From Cobetia amphilecti (GTDB lineage Bacteria > Pseudomonadota > Gammaproteobacteria > Pseudomonadales > Halomonadaceae), in the NCBI RefSeq assembly GCF_020217465.1, contig NZ_CP084115.1, positions 4,030,001-4,094,000 on the forward strand: a stretch of 64,000 nt of DNA, in the 5' to 3' direction. The translations under genes and the position numbers were made by a program. Of this stretch, positions 37,816 through 48,165 are shown piece after piece. A model generated the notes under the pieces. That model did no database searches. It had not been told where the DNA came from and saw only the letters and a list, made by a program, of their open reading frames with translations. Positions within the stretch are counted from its first letter, which is position 1. Each line of letters opens with the position of its first letter.

Positions 37816-37841
37816 AAAGGCCGCCCACTCGGGCGGCCTTT
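37816..37841 (-). terminator. Terminator of BCCT paralogue B
   Basis: A perfect 11-bp stem (37816-37826 with 37831-37841) with a 4-nt loop ends in TTT on the minus strand, just past the stop at 37855. Confidence 0.75.
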
Positions 37842-37854
37842 GTCACTCAGCCAG

Positions 37855-39510
37855 TTACAGCCCTTGCTCACGCGCCATCTGCCGCGCGATACGCGGCGCA
37901 TTCCACAGACTGGGCAACAGCACCAGCGAGACAGGCACCGCGGTCACCACGATGAAGGATTGCAGCGCATTGATGCCGCCATTGCCCATCGAGATCAGGA
38001 TCGCCGCCACGACACCCATGATCAGGCTCCAGAACACACGCACGCTGCGTGGCGGATTGTCGTGCCCACTCATCACCATCGAGATGGCGTAGGTCATCGA
38101 ATCCCCGGTCGTGGCCACGAACAGCGCCGACAGAATCAGGAACAGCACCGACATGATGAAGCCGAACGGCAGCTGCTGAGTGATGGCGATCAAGGCCGCC
38201 GACAGATTGAAGCCGCTGAACGGGCCCGAGACGCTGCCCGGGTTTTCCAGCTCGAAGGCCAGGCCGCTGCCGCCGAGAATGGTGAACCAGACACAGGTCG
38301 CGAGCGGCGACAGGATGGTTATCAACAGCACCATCTGACGCAGGGTGCGCCCCCGCGAGATACGCGCAACCAGCATCGCCATCAGCGGACCGAAGCCGAT
38401 GAACCAGCCCCAGAAGAACAGCGTCCAGCTATCCAGCCAGCCGCTGTCGCCGCGAAAGACCGCCATCGGCACGATATTGTCCAGGTAGTCGACCATGCCC
38501 AGCGGGAAGGCCTTGAGCAGGAATTCGGTCGGCCCGAAGAGCACGATGAAGAACAGCATCGCGCCGCCGATCAGCACATTGGCACTGCTCAGGAACTGGA
38601 TGCCGCGCATCACGCCACTGACGGCGGACAGGGTGTAGACGAGGGTCAGGATGGCCAGCAGCACCAATTGCGTCGCGTAGGTATCGGGAATGCCGAACAG
38701 CGCATTGAGCCCGTAACTGACCTGGATACCGAGGAAACCGACCGGCCCCACGGTGCCCGCGATGACGGCCAGTACGCAGCAGGCATCGACCAGCGCGCCG
38801 ATCGGCCCACGCATCACGCGTTCTCCGAGCAGCGGATAGAGCAAGGTGCGCGGCTTGAGCGGCAAGCCCTTCTCATAGTGCAGGTGCATGAAGACGACGC
38901 CCGTCAGACTGCCCAGCACCGCCCAGCCGAGAAAGCCCCAGTGCATGAAACTCTGCGCCAGCGCATTGTAGGCCGCATCGAGATTGCCGACCGGCGCCTC
39001 CGGCCCGAAGACGGGCGGCGGCGAGGCGAAGTGCGCGATGGGCTCAGCGGCGGCCCAGAACACGCCACCACCGGCCAGCAGGGTGCACAGAATGGTCGCC
39101 ATCCAGCGCGGCGTGGAGATGTCAGGCGTCGACAATCCGCCCAAGACCACGCGCCCCGTGCGCCCGAAGGTCATGCCGACGGCGACGAGGAAGGTCACGA
39201 TCATCAAGCCCTGCCAATAGGCACCGAAGTAGGTGGTCGAGAAGTCGAAGGCGTGATTGATCAGGGCCGACACGCCGTCCAGGTCGATGAGCGCGGCGGC
39301 GACGAACAGCGCCATCACGCCTCCACTGAGGAGGAAGACCGGCCAGTCCAGACTGCGGGAACTGTTGAGCGCGGTGAGCTCGGAATCAGGAAGTGATGCG
39401 GCTTGATCGGGAGAGGATGCGGTGTGATCAGCAAGAGATGCGGCGTGATCGGAAAGGGGAGCTGCTTGGGTTGCGGAGCCGGACAAGGCAGTCCGGGTGG
39501 TATCCGTCAT
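37855..39510 (-). CDS. BCCT family transporter, paralogue B
   Basis: 551 residues, the sister of the preceding gene. It differs by an N-terminal extension carrying a 7-residue repeat: D-H-A-A-S-L-A, D-H-T-A-S-S-P, D-Q-A-A-S-L-P (about residues 22-42). The BCCT signature 'WTLFFWGWFIGFGPLMAMLVARISRGRTLR' and 12 membrane segments are intact. The two genes and their leaders arose by tandem duplication. The divergent GlxA/AraC-type regulator next door suggests inducible use of a carnitine/betaine-like compound. Confidence 0.9.
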   Translation of the reverse strand: MTDTTRTALSGSATQAAPLSDHAASLADHTASSPDQAASLPDSELTALNSSRSLDWPVFLLSGGVMALFVAAALIDLDGVSALINHAFDFSTTYFGAYWQGLMIVTFLVAVGMTFGRTGRVVLGGLSTPDISTPRWMATILCTLLAGGGVFWAAAEPIAHFASPPPVFGPEAPVGNLDAAYNALAQSFMHWGFLGWAVLGSLTGVVFMHLHYEKGLPLKPRTLLYPLLGERVMRGPIGALVDACCVLAVIAGTVGPVGFLGIQVSYGLNALFGIPDTYATQLVLLAILTLVYTLSAVSGVMRGIQFLSSANVLIGGAMLFFIVLFGPTEFLLKAFPLGMVDYLDNIVPMAVFRGDSGWLDSWTLFFWGWFIGFGPLMAMLVARISRGRTLRQMVLLITILSPLATCVWFTILGGSGLAFELENPGSVSGPFSGFNLSAALIAITQQLPFGFIMSVLFLILSALFVATTGDSMTYAISMVMSGHDNPPRSVRVFWSLIMGVVAAILISMGNGGINALQSFIVVTAVPVSLVLLPSLWNAPRIARQMAREQGL

Positions 39511-39591
39511 TAGTCAGCCTCGGGGCATGATCTGAGTGACGGGGCAGTCTAACAGGCGAGAAAGCGCCGAATATGACACAAGTGATTGTTT

Positions 39592-39605
39592 TTACACCCA
39601 TGTAA
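39592..39605. promoter_or_regulatory. Palindrome in duplicated BCCT upstream region, copy B
   Basis: TTACA-CCCA-TGTAA lies 82 bp upstream of the BCCT start at 39510, the same distance as in copy A, and 171 bp before the divergent regulator gene. It is a candidate operator for that regulator. Confidence 0.5.
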
Positions 39606-39775
39606 CGCGACGTATCATCAAGCCAACAGCCTCATTACATGCCTGCCACCCCGTAACCACCAGCGAGAGGCTCGCCGCGGGAGCGTGCAGCTGCGAGGAT
39701 GGAGTCTCACTGTGGCCATCCTGCCGGTCGCCTTCGATCCACTGCCGCTCGCGGCCCCTGCAACGAACGCAAGCC

Positions 39776-40813
39776 ATGACCTCGCCCCGTCGCCGCGACT
39801 TCACCCCCGCGATGAAGCGTCGCAACCAGCATCTGCTCAAGGACGTGACCTGTGCCCAGAGCGCACCGCTCAATGTCGCCTTCATTTTACTGGAGCACTT
39901 CTCGATGCCCGCCTTCACCAGCGCCCTCGATGTGCTGGTCACGGCCAATCTGCTCCGCGATGTCCCCTTCTATCGCATTCACACCTTCGGGGTGACGGCG
40001 GGCAGCGTACGCAGTGATCTGGGCATCGACATCATGGCCAGCGCCGGGCTCGAGTCGCTGGGGCAGGCGCAGATCGACATGATCATCGTGTGCGGCGGCT
40101 ACCGGGTGCAGCTGGACGAGATTCCCTTGCTGAGCGAGGTCTTGCGGCGAGCCGACCACCAGGGCTGTCGCCTCGGCAGCCTGTGGAATGGCAGCTACTT
40201 TCTGGCGGCCGCCGGCGTGATGGCGGGCCATCGCTGCACTATCCATCCCGAGAATGCGGCGCTGTTCAGCGAGTCATTCCCCCAGCTGGAGCTGTCGCGT
40301 GCCCCGCTGGTGGTGGAAGCGGCGCGCTTCAGCTGCACCAATGCCGGCAGCGCGCTGAACATGATGCTGGAAGCCATGCGCCAGCGTCACGGCGATGACC
40401 TGGCGCGCAGTGTCGAGGAAATCCTCGCCTGCGAGCGCCCCGCGACGCCCAGCCCCTGGCATCCGGACCAGACGCTGCCCGCGCCGGACAGCCAGCACCC
40501 GGAGGCACTGCGCACCATCCTCGAGCTGATGAGCAGCAACCTCGAGGAGCCTTTGAGCATGAGCGAGATCTCGCACTGCGTGACGCTGTCACGCCGCCAG
40601 ATCGAGCGCCTGTTCACCCGCCATCTGGATACCACGCCCTCGCGCTACTATCTGGAGCTGCGCCTGACCCGGGCACGCCAGCTGCTGACACAGGGCAACG
40701 CCAGCATCACCGAGGTCACCGTGGCCTGTGGCTTCGTCAGCACCACCCACTTCAGCCACTGCTTCCGCGATTACTTCGGCATGTCGCCGACGCGAGCGCG
40801 TCAGCAGCGCTGA
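39776..40813 (+). CDS. GlxA family (DJ-1/PfpI plus AraC) transcriptional regulator
   Basis: 345 residues from the ATG at 39776; a start at 39812 is also plausible. The N-terminal DJ-1/PfpI-like sensor domain (~20-215) has 'LNVAFILLEHFSMPAFTSALDVL' and 'CTNAGSALNMML'. Two C-terminal AraC helix-turn-helices include 'PLSMSEISHCVTLSRRQIERLFTRHL' and 'ITEVTVACGFVSTTHFSHCFRDYFGMSP'. This architecture is shared with GbdR and CdhR, regulators of glycine betaine and carnitine catabolism. Divergence from a BCCT gene makes a quaternary-amine response likely. The nucleophile Cys of DJ-1 enzymes is not evident. Confidence 0.87.
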   Translation: MTSPRRRDFTPAMKRRNQHLLKDVTCAQSAPLNVAFILLEHFSMPAFTSALDVLVTANLLRDVPFYRIHTFGVTAGSVRSDLGIDIMASAGLESLGQAQIDMIIVCGGYRVQLDEIPLLSEVLRRADHQGCRLGSLWNGSYFLAAAGVMAGHRCTIHPENAALFSESFPQLELSRAPLVVEAARFSCTNAGSALNMMLEAMRQRHGDDLARSVEEILACERPATPSPWHPDQTLPAPDSQHPEALRTILELMSSNLEEPLSMSEISHCVTLSRRQIERLFTRHLDTTPSRYYLELRLTRARQLLTQGNASITEVTVACGFVSTTHFSHCFRDYFGMSPTRARQQR

Positions 40814-40868
40814 CGATGCCCTATCGCTGACGTGCCGGCGCCGCTCCACAGACTTTCCGCCACTGAAA

Positions 40869-40902
40869 CGCAAGACGCCGCCCCGAAGGGCGGCGTCTTG
40901 CG
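40869..40902. terminator. Bidirectional terminator between regulator and MFS gene
   Basis: A perfect 15-bp stem (40869-40883 with 40888-40902) with a CGAA loop lies between convergent genes. Confidence 0.8.
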
Positions 40903-40977
40903 TTGCGGCTCGTGCTCACGGGGGGGTCTTGCCTCTCTTGCCTGGCCTCGCGTTCACAATCTCGCTTCAGGCTCACA

Positions 40978-42165
40978 TCAGGCAGAAGCCGTCTGCAGCT
41001 CGCGGCGCTCATGACGCTGACCGAGCAGGAAGACGATCAAGCCCGCGATGGCCATCGCCACCCCGACCAGGCCGATGGAGGAATGCGACGGGCCATAGGC
41101 GAAGGCCATGCCGCCACACCAGGCGCCCAGCGCATTGGCGATGTTGAAGGCCGCATGATTGAGCGTCGCCGCCATGGTCTGGGCGTCTTCCGCCACATCC
41201 ATCAGGCGCATCTGCAGCGCCGGTGCCAGACCGATGCCGGTACCGACCAGCCCGACGAACAGGATGCCGCTCCAGACGCCATCGGCGGCGAAGTAGAAGC
41301 CACCCTGCACCAGCGCGCTCCAGATCAGCACGGCAGGAATGGTGCGCATCAGGTCGATGTCCGCGGCACGGCTACCGATCAGGTTGCCGATGATGGTGCC
41401 TACCCCGAAGACGGCCAGCACCATCGGCACCAGATTCTGGGACAGCCCGGCCTGGACGTTGAGCGTCTCCACCGCATAGCTGTAGACACTGAACATGCCG
41501 CCGAAACCGATACAGGCGATGCCGAGGGTATAGAGCACCCGCGGCTTGATCAGCGCTGCCAGCTCGGTGAGCGGGGTCGCGTCCTGATTGCCGGCCTGAT
41601 AGGGCACGAAGCCACGCACCAGCAGCGCCGTAGCCAGCGCCAGCAGGCCGACGACGAGGAAGGCGGAATGCCAACCGAACAGGCTGCCGAACCAGGTCGC
41701 CGCTGGCGCCCCGATCAGAATCGCCACCGTCAGGCCCATCATCACGCGACCGACGGCCCGTCCGCGCTCACCGGCGGGGGCAGCATCCGCCGCCACCAGG
41801 GCCGCGACACCCAGATAGACGCCATGCGGCAGGCCGGCGATGAAGCGCAGCGCGGCAAAGCTGGTCAGCGACGGTGCCAGCAGGCTGGCCACGTTGCTGA
41901 CCGCAAACAGCAGCATCAGGCCGATCAGCAGCCCGCGCCGCGGCAGGCGTGCGCCCAGCGCCGAGATCAGGGGGGCGCCGACCACCACGCCCATCGCATA
42001 GGCACTGATGGCGTAGCCGACCTGCTGCGAGGACACATTGAAGTCCGCCGCGATGTTGGGCATCAGGCCCATGATCACGAATTCGGTAGTGCCGATGGCA
42101 AAGGCACCGAGCGCCAGCGCCAGTTCGGCGATGCGCGGATGGCGCGCAACGGGGGAGGCAGACAT
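40978..42165 (-). CDS. MFS transporter, DHA1 (AraJ-like) family
   Basis: 395 residues from the ATG at 42165, preceded by AGGAGA. Twelve membrane segments are apparent. 'GTTEFVIMGLMPNIAADFNVSSQQVG' and 'GALGARLPRRG'-type loop motifs match arabinose-efflux/AraJ-like drug:H+ antiporters of the DHA1 class. It is an inner membrane exporter of unknown substrate. Confidence 0.87.
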   Translation of the reverse strand: MSASPVARHPRIAELALALGAFAIGTTEFVIMGLMPNIAADFNVSSQQVGYAISAYAMGVVVGAPLISALGARLPRRGLLIGLMLLFAVSNVASLLAPSLTSFAALRFIAGLPHGVYLGVAALVAADAAPAGERGRAVGRVMMGLTVAILIGAPAATWFGSLFGWHSAFLVVGLLALATALLVRGFVPYQAGNQDATPLTELAALIKPRVLYTLGIACIGFGGMFSVYSYAVETLNVQAGLSQNLVPMVLAVFGVGTIIGNLIGSRAADIDLMRTIPAVLIWSALVQGGFYFAADGVWSGILFVGLVGTGIGLAPALQMRLMDVAEDAQTMAATLNHAAFNIANALGAWCGGMAFAYGPSHSSIGLVGVAMAIAGLIVFLLGQRHERRELQTASA

Positions 42166-43389
<1,224 letters not shown>

Positions 43390-43786
43390 TGACGGCGGCG
43401 GGAATCCTGCTGCTCAGTCAGCCGTTCGGTCAGCCGCGCGGCCGGCCGTTCTGACAGCCTGACAGTCGGGCAGGACTTGCCGGCTTTCGTCCTGATCATG
43501 CGCGCTGTGGTCGCGTACGCCGCCGACAGACGCGCCAGGCGAAGGAGTTGATCGCGCCTGACTTGTCATGCAACAACGGCGTCGAGTAGACTCGATTCCC
43601 TTTCAGAATCATTGGCCGCTGAGCCGTCTCGCCCCTGGCGGGCCGGCTCAGCGGCATTGTGCTTGCGTCGTGTGCGAGATACTGTCAGATGATCAGGGTA
43701 AGTGACCCCTAGCGGTCGCGGCACTCTGCGCTGATTACACGCCGACAGCGAACCCCGAATATCCCGCTATTGATAGGTGCACCGCC
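43390..43786. other. Gap between gmk and rpoZ with a long hairpin
   Basis: About 400 bases without a gene. It carries a 12-bp perfect stem (43615-43626 with 43644-43655) whose 17-nt loop can pair further (CGCC/GGCG), and a small palindrome TCGAGT-AG-ACTCGA at 43582-43595. These may be a gmk terminator lacking a T tract, or a leader element of rpoZ-spoT. Confidence 0.5.
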
Positions 43787-44038
43787 ATGGCTCGCGTAAC
43801 CGTAGAAGATTGCCTCGAGAACGTCGACAACCGCTTCCAGCTGGTGATGATCTCCACTCGTCGTGCCCGTCAGCTGTCACGCGGCAGCCGCAACGCCCAA
43901 CTGCCGTGGGAAAACGACAAGCCCACCGTCCTCGCCCTGCGCGAAGTGGCAGCGGGTCTGGTCGGTCGTGACATCCTGAACGAGCCGGTCGAAGCTCCGA
44001 TCCAGCGCAAGCCGGTAATGCCGCAGATCGAAGACTGA
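43787..44038 (+). CDS. rpoZ: RNA polymerase omega subunit
   Basis: 83 residues beginning '[30 protein letters not shown]', the canonical omega sequence. Omega helps beta-prime folding and forms part of a ppGpp site. It is followed by spoT after 112 bp, as in most gammaproteobacteria. Confidence 0.97.
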   Translation: MARVTVEDCLENVDNRFQLVMISTRRARQLSRGSRNAQLPWENDKPTVLALREVAAGLVGRDILNEPVEAPIQRKPVMPQIED

Positions 44039-44150
44039 GCCCACGCTCAACCTGCCGACTGCATGTGTGCTTCCGCACCTCTGCCACTCCCGCCCTCGCG
44101 GCCGGAGCACGGGGTGCGGGCCCGGAATCACTCTGAGCCAAGGCCGCTGA

Positions 44151-46316
44151 ATGTTCACGATCGATGACCTGGCAGACCGCCTGGGCGGTTATCTTCCCGA
44201 GGAAGAGATCCGTCAGGTTAGGCGCGCCTTCTATTACGCCGAGCAGGCCCACGATGGCCAGCGCCGGCGTTCCGGTGAGCCCTATGTGACCCACCCGCTG
44301 GCGGTGGCGAACATTCTCGCCAACATGCACATGGACCATCAGAGCCTGATGGCCGCCATGCTGCACGATGTCATCGAAGACACCAGCGTGACCTTCGAGG
44401 CACTGGCAGGCCAGTTCGGCGAACCCGTCGCCCTGCTGGTGGATGGCGTCTCGAAGCTGACCCAGATCACCTTCGAGGACAAGGCCGTCGCCCAGGCCGA
44501 GAACTTCCAGAAGATGGTGCTGGCGATGTCCCAGGACATCCGCGTCATCATCGTCAAGCTGGCCGACCGCCTCCACAACATGCGTACCCTCGGTGCCCTG
44601 CGCCCCGAGAAGAAGCGTCGCATCGCCCGTGAGACGCTCGAGATCTACGCCCGCGTCGCCAACCGTCTCGGTATCAACACCATTCGCGTCGAGCTGGAAG
44701 ACCTCTCCTTCCAGGCGCTGCACCCGATGCGTTCCGAACGCATCAAGCGTGCCGTCACCGCCGCGCGTGGCAATCGTCGTACCCTGATGCGCGAGATCCA
44801 GGCCAGTCTGCAGAACGCGCTGGAGCGCGATCAGCTGCCCGGTTCGGTGATCGGTCGTCAGAAGCATCTGCTGTCCATCTATCGCAAGATGCGTGACCAG
44901 CAGAAGCCCTTCAATGAATTGATGGACGTGTTCGGCTTCCGCATCATCACCGATGACGTGGACAGCTGCTATCGCATCCTCGGCGTGGTGCACAATCTCT
45001 ACAAGCCGGTGCCGGGTCGCTTCAAGGATTACATCGCGATCCCCAAGGCCAACGGCTACCAGAGTCTGCACACCACGCTGTTCGGCATGAACGGCATGCC
45101 CATCGAGGTACAGATCCGTACCCGCGAGATGGAAGCGATGGCCAACAACGGCATCGCGGCGCACTGGCTGTACAAGGCCGGCCAGACCGACCGCCCAATC
45201 GGCGCCGGCAGCCATGCGCGTGCCCGGGAATGGGTGCGGGGTCTGCTCGAGATGCAGCGCCATGCCGGCAACTCGCTCGAGTTCATCGAGCACGTCAAGA
45301 ACGACCTCTTCCCAGACGATACCTACGTGTTCACCCCCAAGGGCGACATCATGGAATTGCCGCGCGGTGCGACGGCGGTCGATTTTGCCTATGCGGTGCA
45401 CACCGATGTCGGCAACAGCTGTATCGCCTGCCGCATCGATCGTCATCTGGCACCGCTATCCTCGCCGCTGGAGAGTGGCCAGACCGTCGAAGTCATCACC
45501 GCGCCGGGCGCCAAGCCCAATCTGGCGTGGCTCAACTTCGTCACCACGGCCAAGGCGCGCTCTGCCGTGCGCCATTACCTCAAGCATCAGCAGCGCAGCG
45601 AATCCGTGACCCTGGGTCAGCGTCTGCTCAACAAGGCGCTCTCCGGGCTGGACTCTTCCCTCGAGCAACTGCCGCCCAGGCGTCTCGATACGCTGGCCGC
45701 GGAGCTGGAGCTGGAAGGCGGACGTGATGATCTGCTCGAGTCCATCGGGCTCGGCACCCGCGCCGCCTACAGCGTGGCCCAGAGCCTTCTGAGCGACACG
45801 ACCAGCACCACGGCGCAGCAGCCCAAGTTCTCGGCCAAGGACGGCAATGTCCAGGCGGAGCAAAGCGGCAACAGCCCGATGCAGGTCAGCGGTGGCAACA
45901 GCATGGTCACCAGCTACGCGCGCTGCTGTCACCCGCTGCCCGGCGAGCCGATCATGGGCCATCTGTCGGCCGGCAAGGGCCTGGTGGTCCATCGTCAGGA
46001 ATGCAGCAACATCACCGAGCTGGCCAGCGACCCGGAACGCGTCTTCCCGCTGACCTGGGCCGATCAGGTCGAAGGCGACTTCACGGTGGCGCTGCGTATC
46101 GAGGCACAGACCCAGCGCGGCCTGATCGCCGAGCTGGCCGAGCTGGTCACCGATGCCGAAGCCAATATCGAGCGCATCGGTATCGAGGAACGCGACGCCC
46201 ATCTGGCCATCGTCAATCTGACCCTGGCCGTGCGTGATCGCATCCATCTGGCGCGCATCATCAAGCGCATGCGCAACCTGTTGCACGTGGAGCGAATCAC
46301 CCGCGTCCTCAGCTGA
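44151..46316 (+). CDS. spoT: Bifunctional (p)ppGpp synthetase/hydrolase SpoT
   Basis: 721 residues. The HD hydrolase domain has 'HPLAVANILANMHMD' and 'AAMLHDVIEDT'. The synthetase domain has 'YKPVPGRFKDYIAIPKANGYQSLHT'; the RFKD (RxKD) motif is typical of bifunctional rather than RelA-type enzymes. A TGS domain ('DTYVFTPKGDIMELPRGATAVDFAYAVH'), a zinc-finger-like 'YARCCHPLPGEPIMG' and a C-terminal ACT domain follow. It controls stringent response levels. Confidence 0.96.
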   Translation: MFTIDDLADRLGGYLPEEEIRQVRRAFYYAEQAHDGQRRRSGEPYVTHPLAVANILANMHMDHQSLMAAMLHDVIEDTSVTFEALAGQFGEPVALLVDGVSKLTQITFEDKAVAQAENFQKMVLAMSQDIRVIIVKLADRLHNMRTLGALRPEKKRRIARETLEIYARVANRLGINTIRVELEDLSFQALHPMRSERIKRAVTAARGNRRTLMREIQASLQNALERDQLPGSVIGRQKHLLSIYRKMRDQQKPFNELMDVFGFRIITDDVDSCYRILGVVHNLYKPVPGRFKDYIAIPKANGYQSLHTTLFGMNGMPIEVQIRTREMEAMANNGIAAHWLYKAGQTDRPIGAGSHARAREWVRGLLEMQRHAGNSLEFIEHVKNDLFPDDTYVFTPKGDIMELPRGATAVDFAYAVHTDVGNSCIACRIDRHLAPLSSPLESGQTVEVITAPGAKPNLAWLNFVTTAKARSAVRHYLKHQQRSESVTLGQRLLNKALSGLDSSLEQLPPRRLDTLAAELELEGGRDDLLESIGLGTRAAYSVAQSLLSDTTSTTAQQPKFSAKDGNVQAEQSGNSPMQVSGGNSMVTSYARCCHPLPGEPIMGHLSAGKGLVVHRQECSNITELASDPERVFPLTWADQVEGDFTVALRIEAQTQRGLIAELAELVTDAEANIERIGIEERDAHLAIVNLTLAVRDRIHLARIIKRMRNLLHVERITRVLS

Positions 46317-46329
46317 TCTACCGTACTGG

Positions 46330-46365
46330 CCGCGTCGTCCGCCACTGGCGGGCGGCGCGGTTTTT
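46330..46365 (+). terminator. spoT terminator
   Basis: A 14-bp stem with two G-T wobbles (46330-46343 with 46347-46360) is followed by TTTTT. Confidence 0.85.
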
Positions 46366-46419
46366 GTTTTCAAGGCTGCCGCAGAGCGGCCATCGGACAC
46401 GTTCTTCTGAACACCCGTG

Positions 46420-46483
46420 TCGCGGTCAAGGCCGACTGCAGTGCAGGACCTTGACCGCGACCGAACTCGCCGTGGACGGCGAG
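46420..46483 (+). promoter_or_regulatory. Two hairpins in the ridA leader
   Basis: A perfect 12-bp inverted repeat (46420-46431 with 46449-46460, 17-nt loop) is followed by a 7-bp hairpin (46466-46472 with 46477-46483). No T tract follows. They lie 95-160 bases before ridA and could be a structured leader or an operator. Confidence 0.45.
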
Positions 46484-46577
46484 ACCCTATAACCACAATC
46501 GTAACCCGCTGCTGAAGGCCGCCACCGCACAACACTCGCAACCGGCAAGGCTTGAGCGCAGTCACAAGGAGCATGTC

Positions 46578-46967
46578 ATGAGCAATCGCGCGATCATCAA
46601 CACCGACAAGGCCCCTGCTGCCATCGGTCCGTATTCCCAGGCGATCAAGGCGGGCAACACCGTCTATCTGTCCGGCCAGATTCCGCTGGACCCGCAGACG
46701 ATGGAAGTCGTCGAAGGCGGTATCGAGGCGCAGGCGCGTCAGGTCTTCACCAACCTGAATGCCGTGTGCGAAGAAGCCGCCGGCAGCCTGGGCGACATCG
46801 TCAAGCTCAACCTCTACCTGACCGATCTGGACGACTTCGCGCGCGTCAACGCGGTGATGGAAGAGTTCTTCACCGCGCCCTTCCCAGCGCGTGCCGCGGT
46901 CGGCGTCAAGGCGCTGCCCAAGGGCGTGGCCTTCGAAGCCGAAGGCGTGATGGTCATCGGTGACTGA
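46578..46967 (+). CDS. ridA: RidA family 2-iminobutanoate/2-iminopropanoate deaminase
   Basis: 129 residues, standard length. '[35 protein letters not shown]' and '[24 protein letters not shown]' are the RidA signatures, including the substrate-binding Arg in 'FPARAAV'. It hydrolyses reactive enamine/imine intermediates from PLP enzymes. AAGGAG precedes the start. Confidence 0.96.
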   Translation: MSNRAIINTDKAPAAIGPYSQAIKAGNTVYLSGQIPLDPQTMEVVEGGIEAQARQVFTNLNAVCEEAAGSLGDIVKLNLYLTDLDDFARVNAVMEEFFTAPFPARAAVGVKALPKGVAFEAEGVMVIGD

Positions 46968-47022
46968 GCACCCGCTCACTGACGATGGTAGGTCATCCGC
47001 GAGAAGTGGCTGACGCAGAGAC

Positions 47023-47060
47023 GACAGTGCCCGCCCCGGGATTCCGGGGCGGGCACTGTC
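47023..47060. terminator. Strong bidirectional terminator after ridA
   Basis: A perfect 17-bp GC-rich stem (47023-47039 with 47044-47060) with a GATT loop lies between convergent ridA and the dehydrogenase gene. Confidence 0.8.
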
Positions 47061-47142
47061 AGTTGGCGCTTCATCTGGCACTTGACCAGCCGCTTCATCA
47101 CTCGAGAACTGCGCCGCTCGTCAGCCAGTCTCGGCGAGCAAC

Positions 47143-47190
47143 TTATCCACACCCGGTCGGACGGCTCGACGCGCAACCACATGTGGATAA
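47143..47190. promoter_or_regulatory. Inverted pair of perfect DnaA boxes
   Basis: TTATCCACA at 47143-47151 (plus strand) and the same nonamer on the minus strand at 47182-47190 match the highest-affinity DnaA box. They form an 11-bp inverted repeat with 30 bp between arms, just past the 3' end of the dehydrogenase gene. Function as a DnaA-binding locus is inferred. Confidence 0.65.
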
Positions 47191-47206
47191 GTGAAAGCCG
47201 CAGTGA

Positions 47207-48094
47207 TCAGCGGCCCGACAATTCGCTCTTCGGCACCGTCACGCCGTGCTCCTTGAGCACCTCGGCATAGCCTTCGCGGAAGGTCGGGTAGCGGAAGGTG
47301 TAGCCGCTCTCGAGCAAAAGGGCATTGCCGCAGCGCTTGCTGGAACGCCGCCGCAGCGGTGACTGGATCACCTCGGTGGACTCGACCTTGAGCTGACGCG
47401 CCAACCAGGCCATCACTTCGTGCAGCGGTGCGCCATCGCAGTCGGTGGCCAGATAGATCGGCTCGACCGGCTTGCCCTCGAGGCTCAGCGCGATCAGGTG
47501 TGCCAGCACGCCCGCGCAGTCGTCACGGTGGATGCGGTTGGAGTAGAGTGGCGGGTTGCTGGCGGCGATGCGACCATCACGCGCCTGGCGGATCAGCATG
47601 TCGCGGCCCGGCCCGTAGATGCCGGAGAAGCGCACCACGGTGCCGTTGAGCGAGGAATCGAGCAGTGCCTGCTCGCCTTCGCGCATCAACTGGCCCGAGA
47701 AGCTGGTGGCATCGGTGGGCGACTGCTCGTCGACTTCCTCGCCATCCTTCTGGGCGTAGACGGAGGTCGAGGACACGAACAGCACGCGGGTCGGCGGCTT
47801 GGCGCGCGACTCGAGCTCCGTCACCAGCGCCCGAATGCCATCGACGTAAGCGGCGCGATAGGCCTCTTCGTCGAAACGGTCGGCGCTCAGCACATGTACC
47901 ACCGTGTCGGCATCTGGCAAGCTGGCCAGTGCACCTTCGGCAGTGATGTCCAATGCCAGCGTCTCGATGCCGAGATCCGCAAGCTTGGACACATCGCGCC
48001 TGACACCAATGACGTGCTGACCGGCCTTGAGCAGTTCACGCGCCAGCGCGCTGCCAACGTCGCCACAACCGAGGATGAGACTCGTCTTCTTCAC
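47207..48094 (-). CDS. NAD(P)-dependent SDR/epimerase-like protein (YeeZ type)
   Basis: 295 residues. The Rossmann motif is 'LILGCGDVGSALARELLKAG'. 'LFVSSTSVYAQKDGEEVDEQSP' and 'VVRFSGIYGPGRDML' show an extended-SDR/epimerase relative; the catalytic Tyr occurs as SSTSVY rather than YxxxK. It is related to E. coli YeeZ, of unknown substrate. It is divergent from oxyR, with starts 72 bp apart. Confidence 0.82.
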   Translation of the reverse strand: MKKTSLILGCGDVGSALARELLKAGQHVIGVRRDVSKLADLGIETLALDITAEGALASLPDADTVVHVLSADRFDEEAYRAAYVDGIRALVTELESRAKPPTRVLFVSSTSVYAQKDGEEVDEQSPTDATSFSGQLMREGEQALLDSSLNGTVVRFSGIYGPGRDMLIRQARDGRIAASNPPLYSNRIHRDDCAGVLAHLIALSLEGKPVEPIYLATDCDGAPLHEVMAWLARQLKVESTEVIQSPLRRRSSKRCGNALLLESGYTFRYPTFREGYAEVLKEHGVTVPKSELSGR

Positions 48095-48165
48095 CTTTGC
48101 CGTGCTCCTTGGTAAAACGAATCGGTACCCACCGCATCCCAGGATGCCAGTTCCGGGCAGGAATC

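Noticed and set aside
36012-39396. Two 530-codon plus-strand frames opposite the BCCT genes
   Set aside because: Both are His/Gln/Asp-rich antisense shadows of membrane protein genes.
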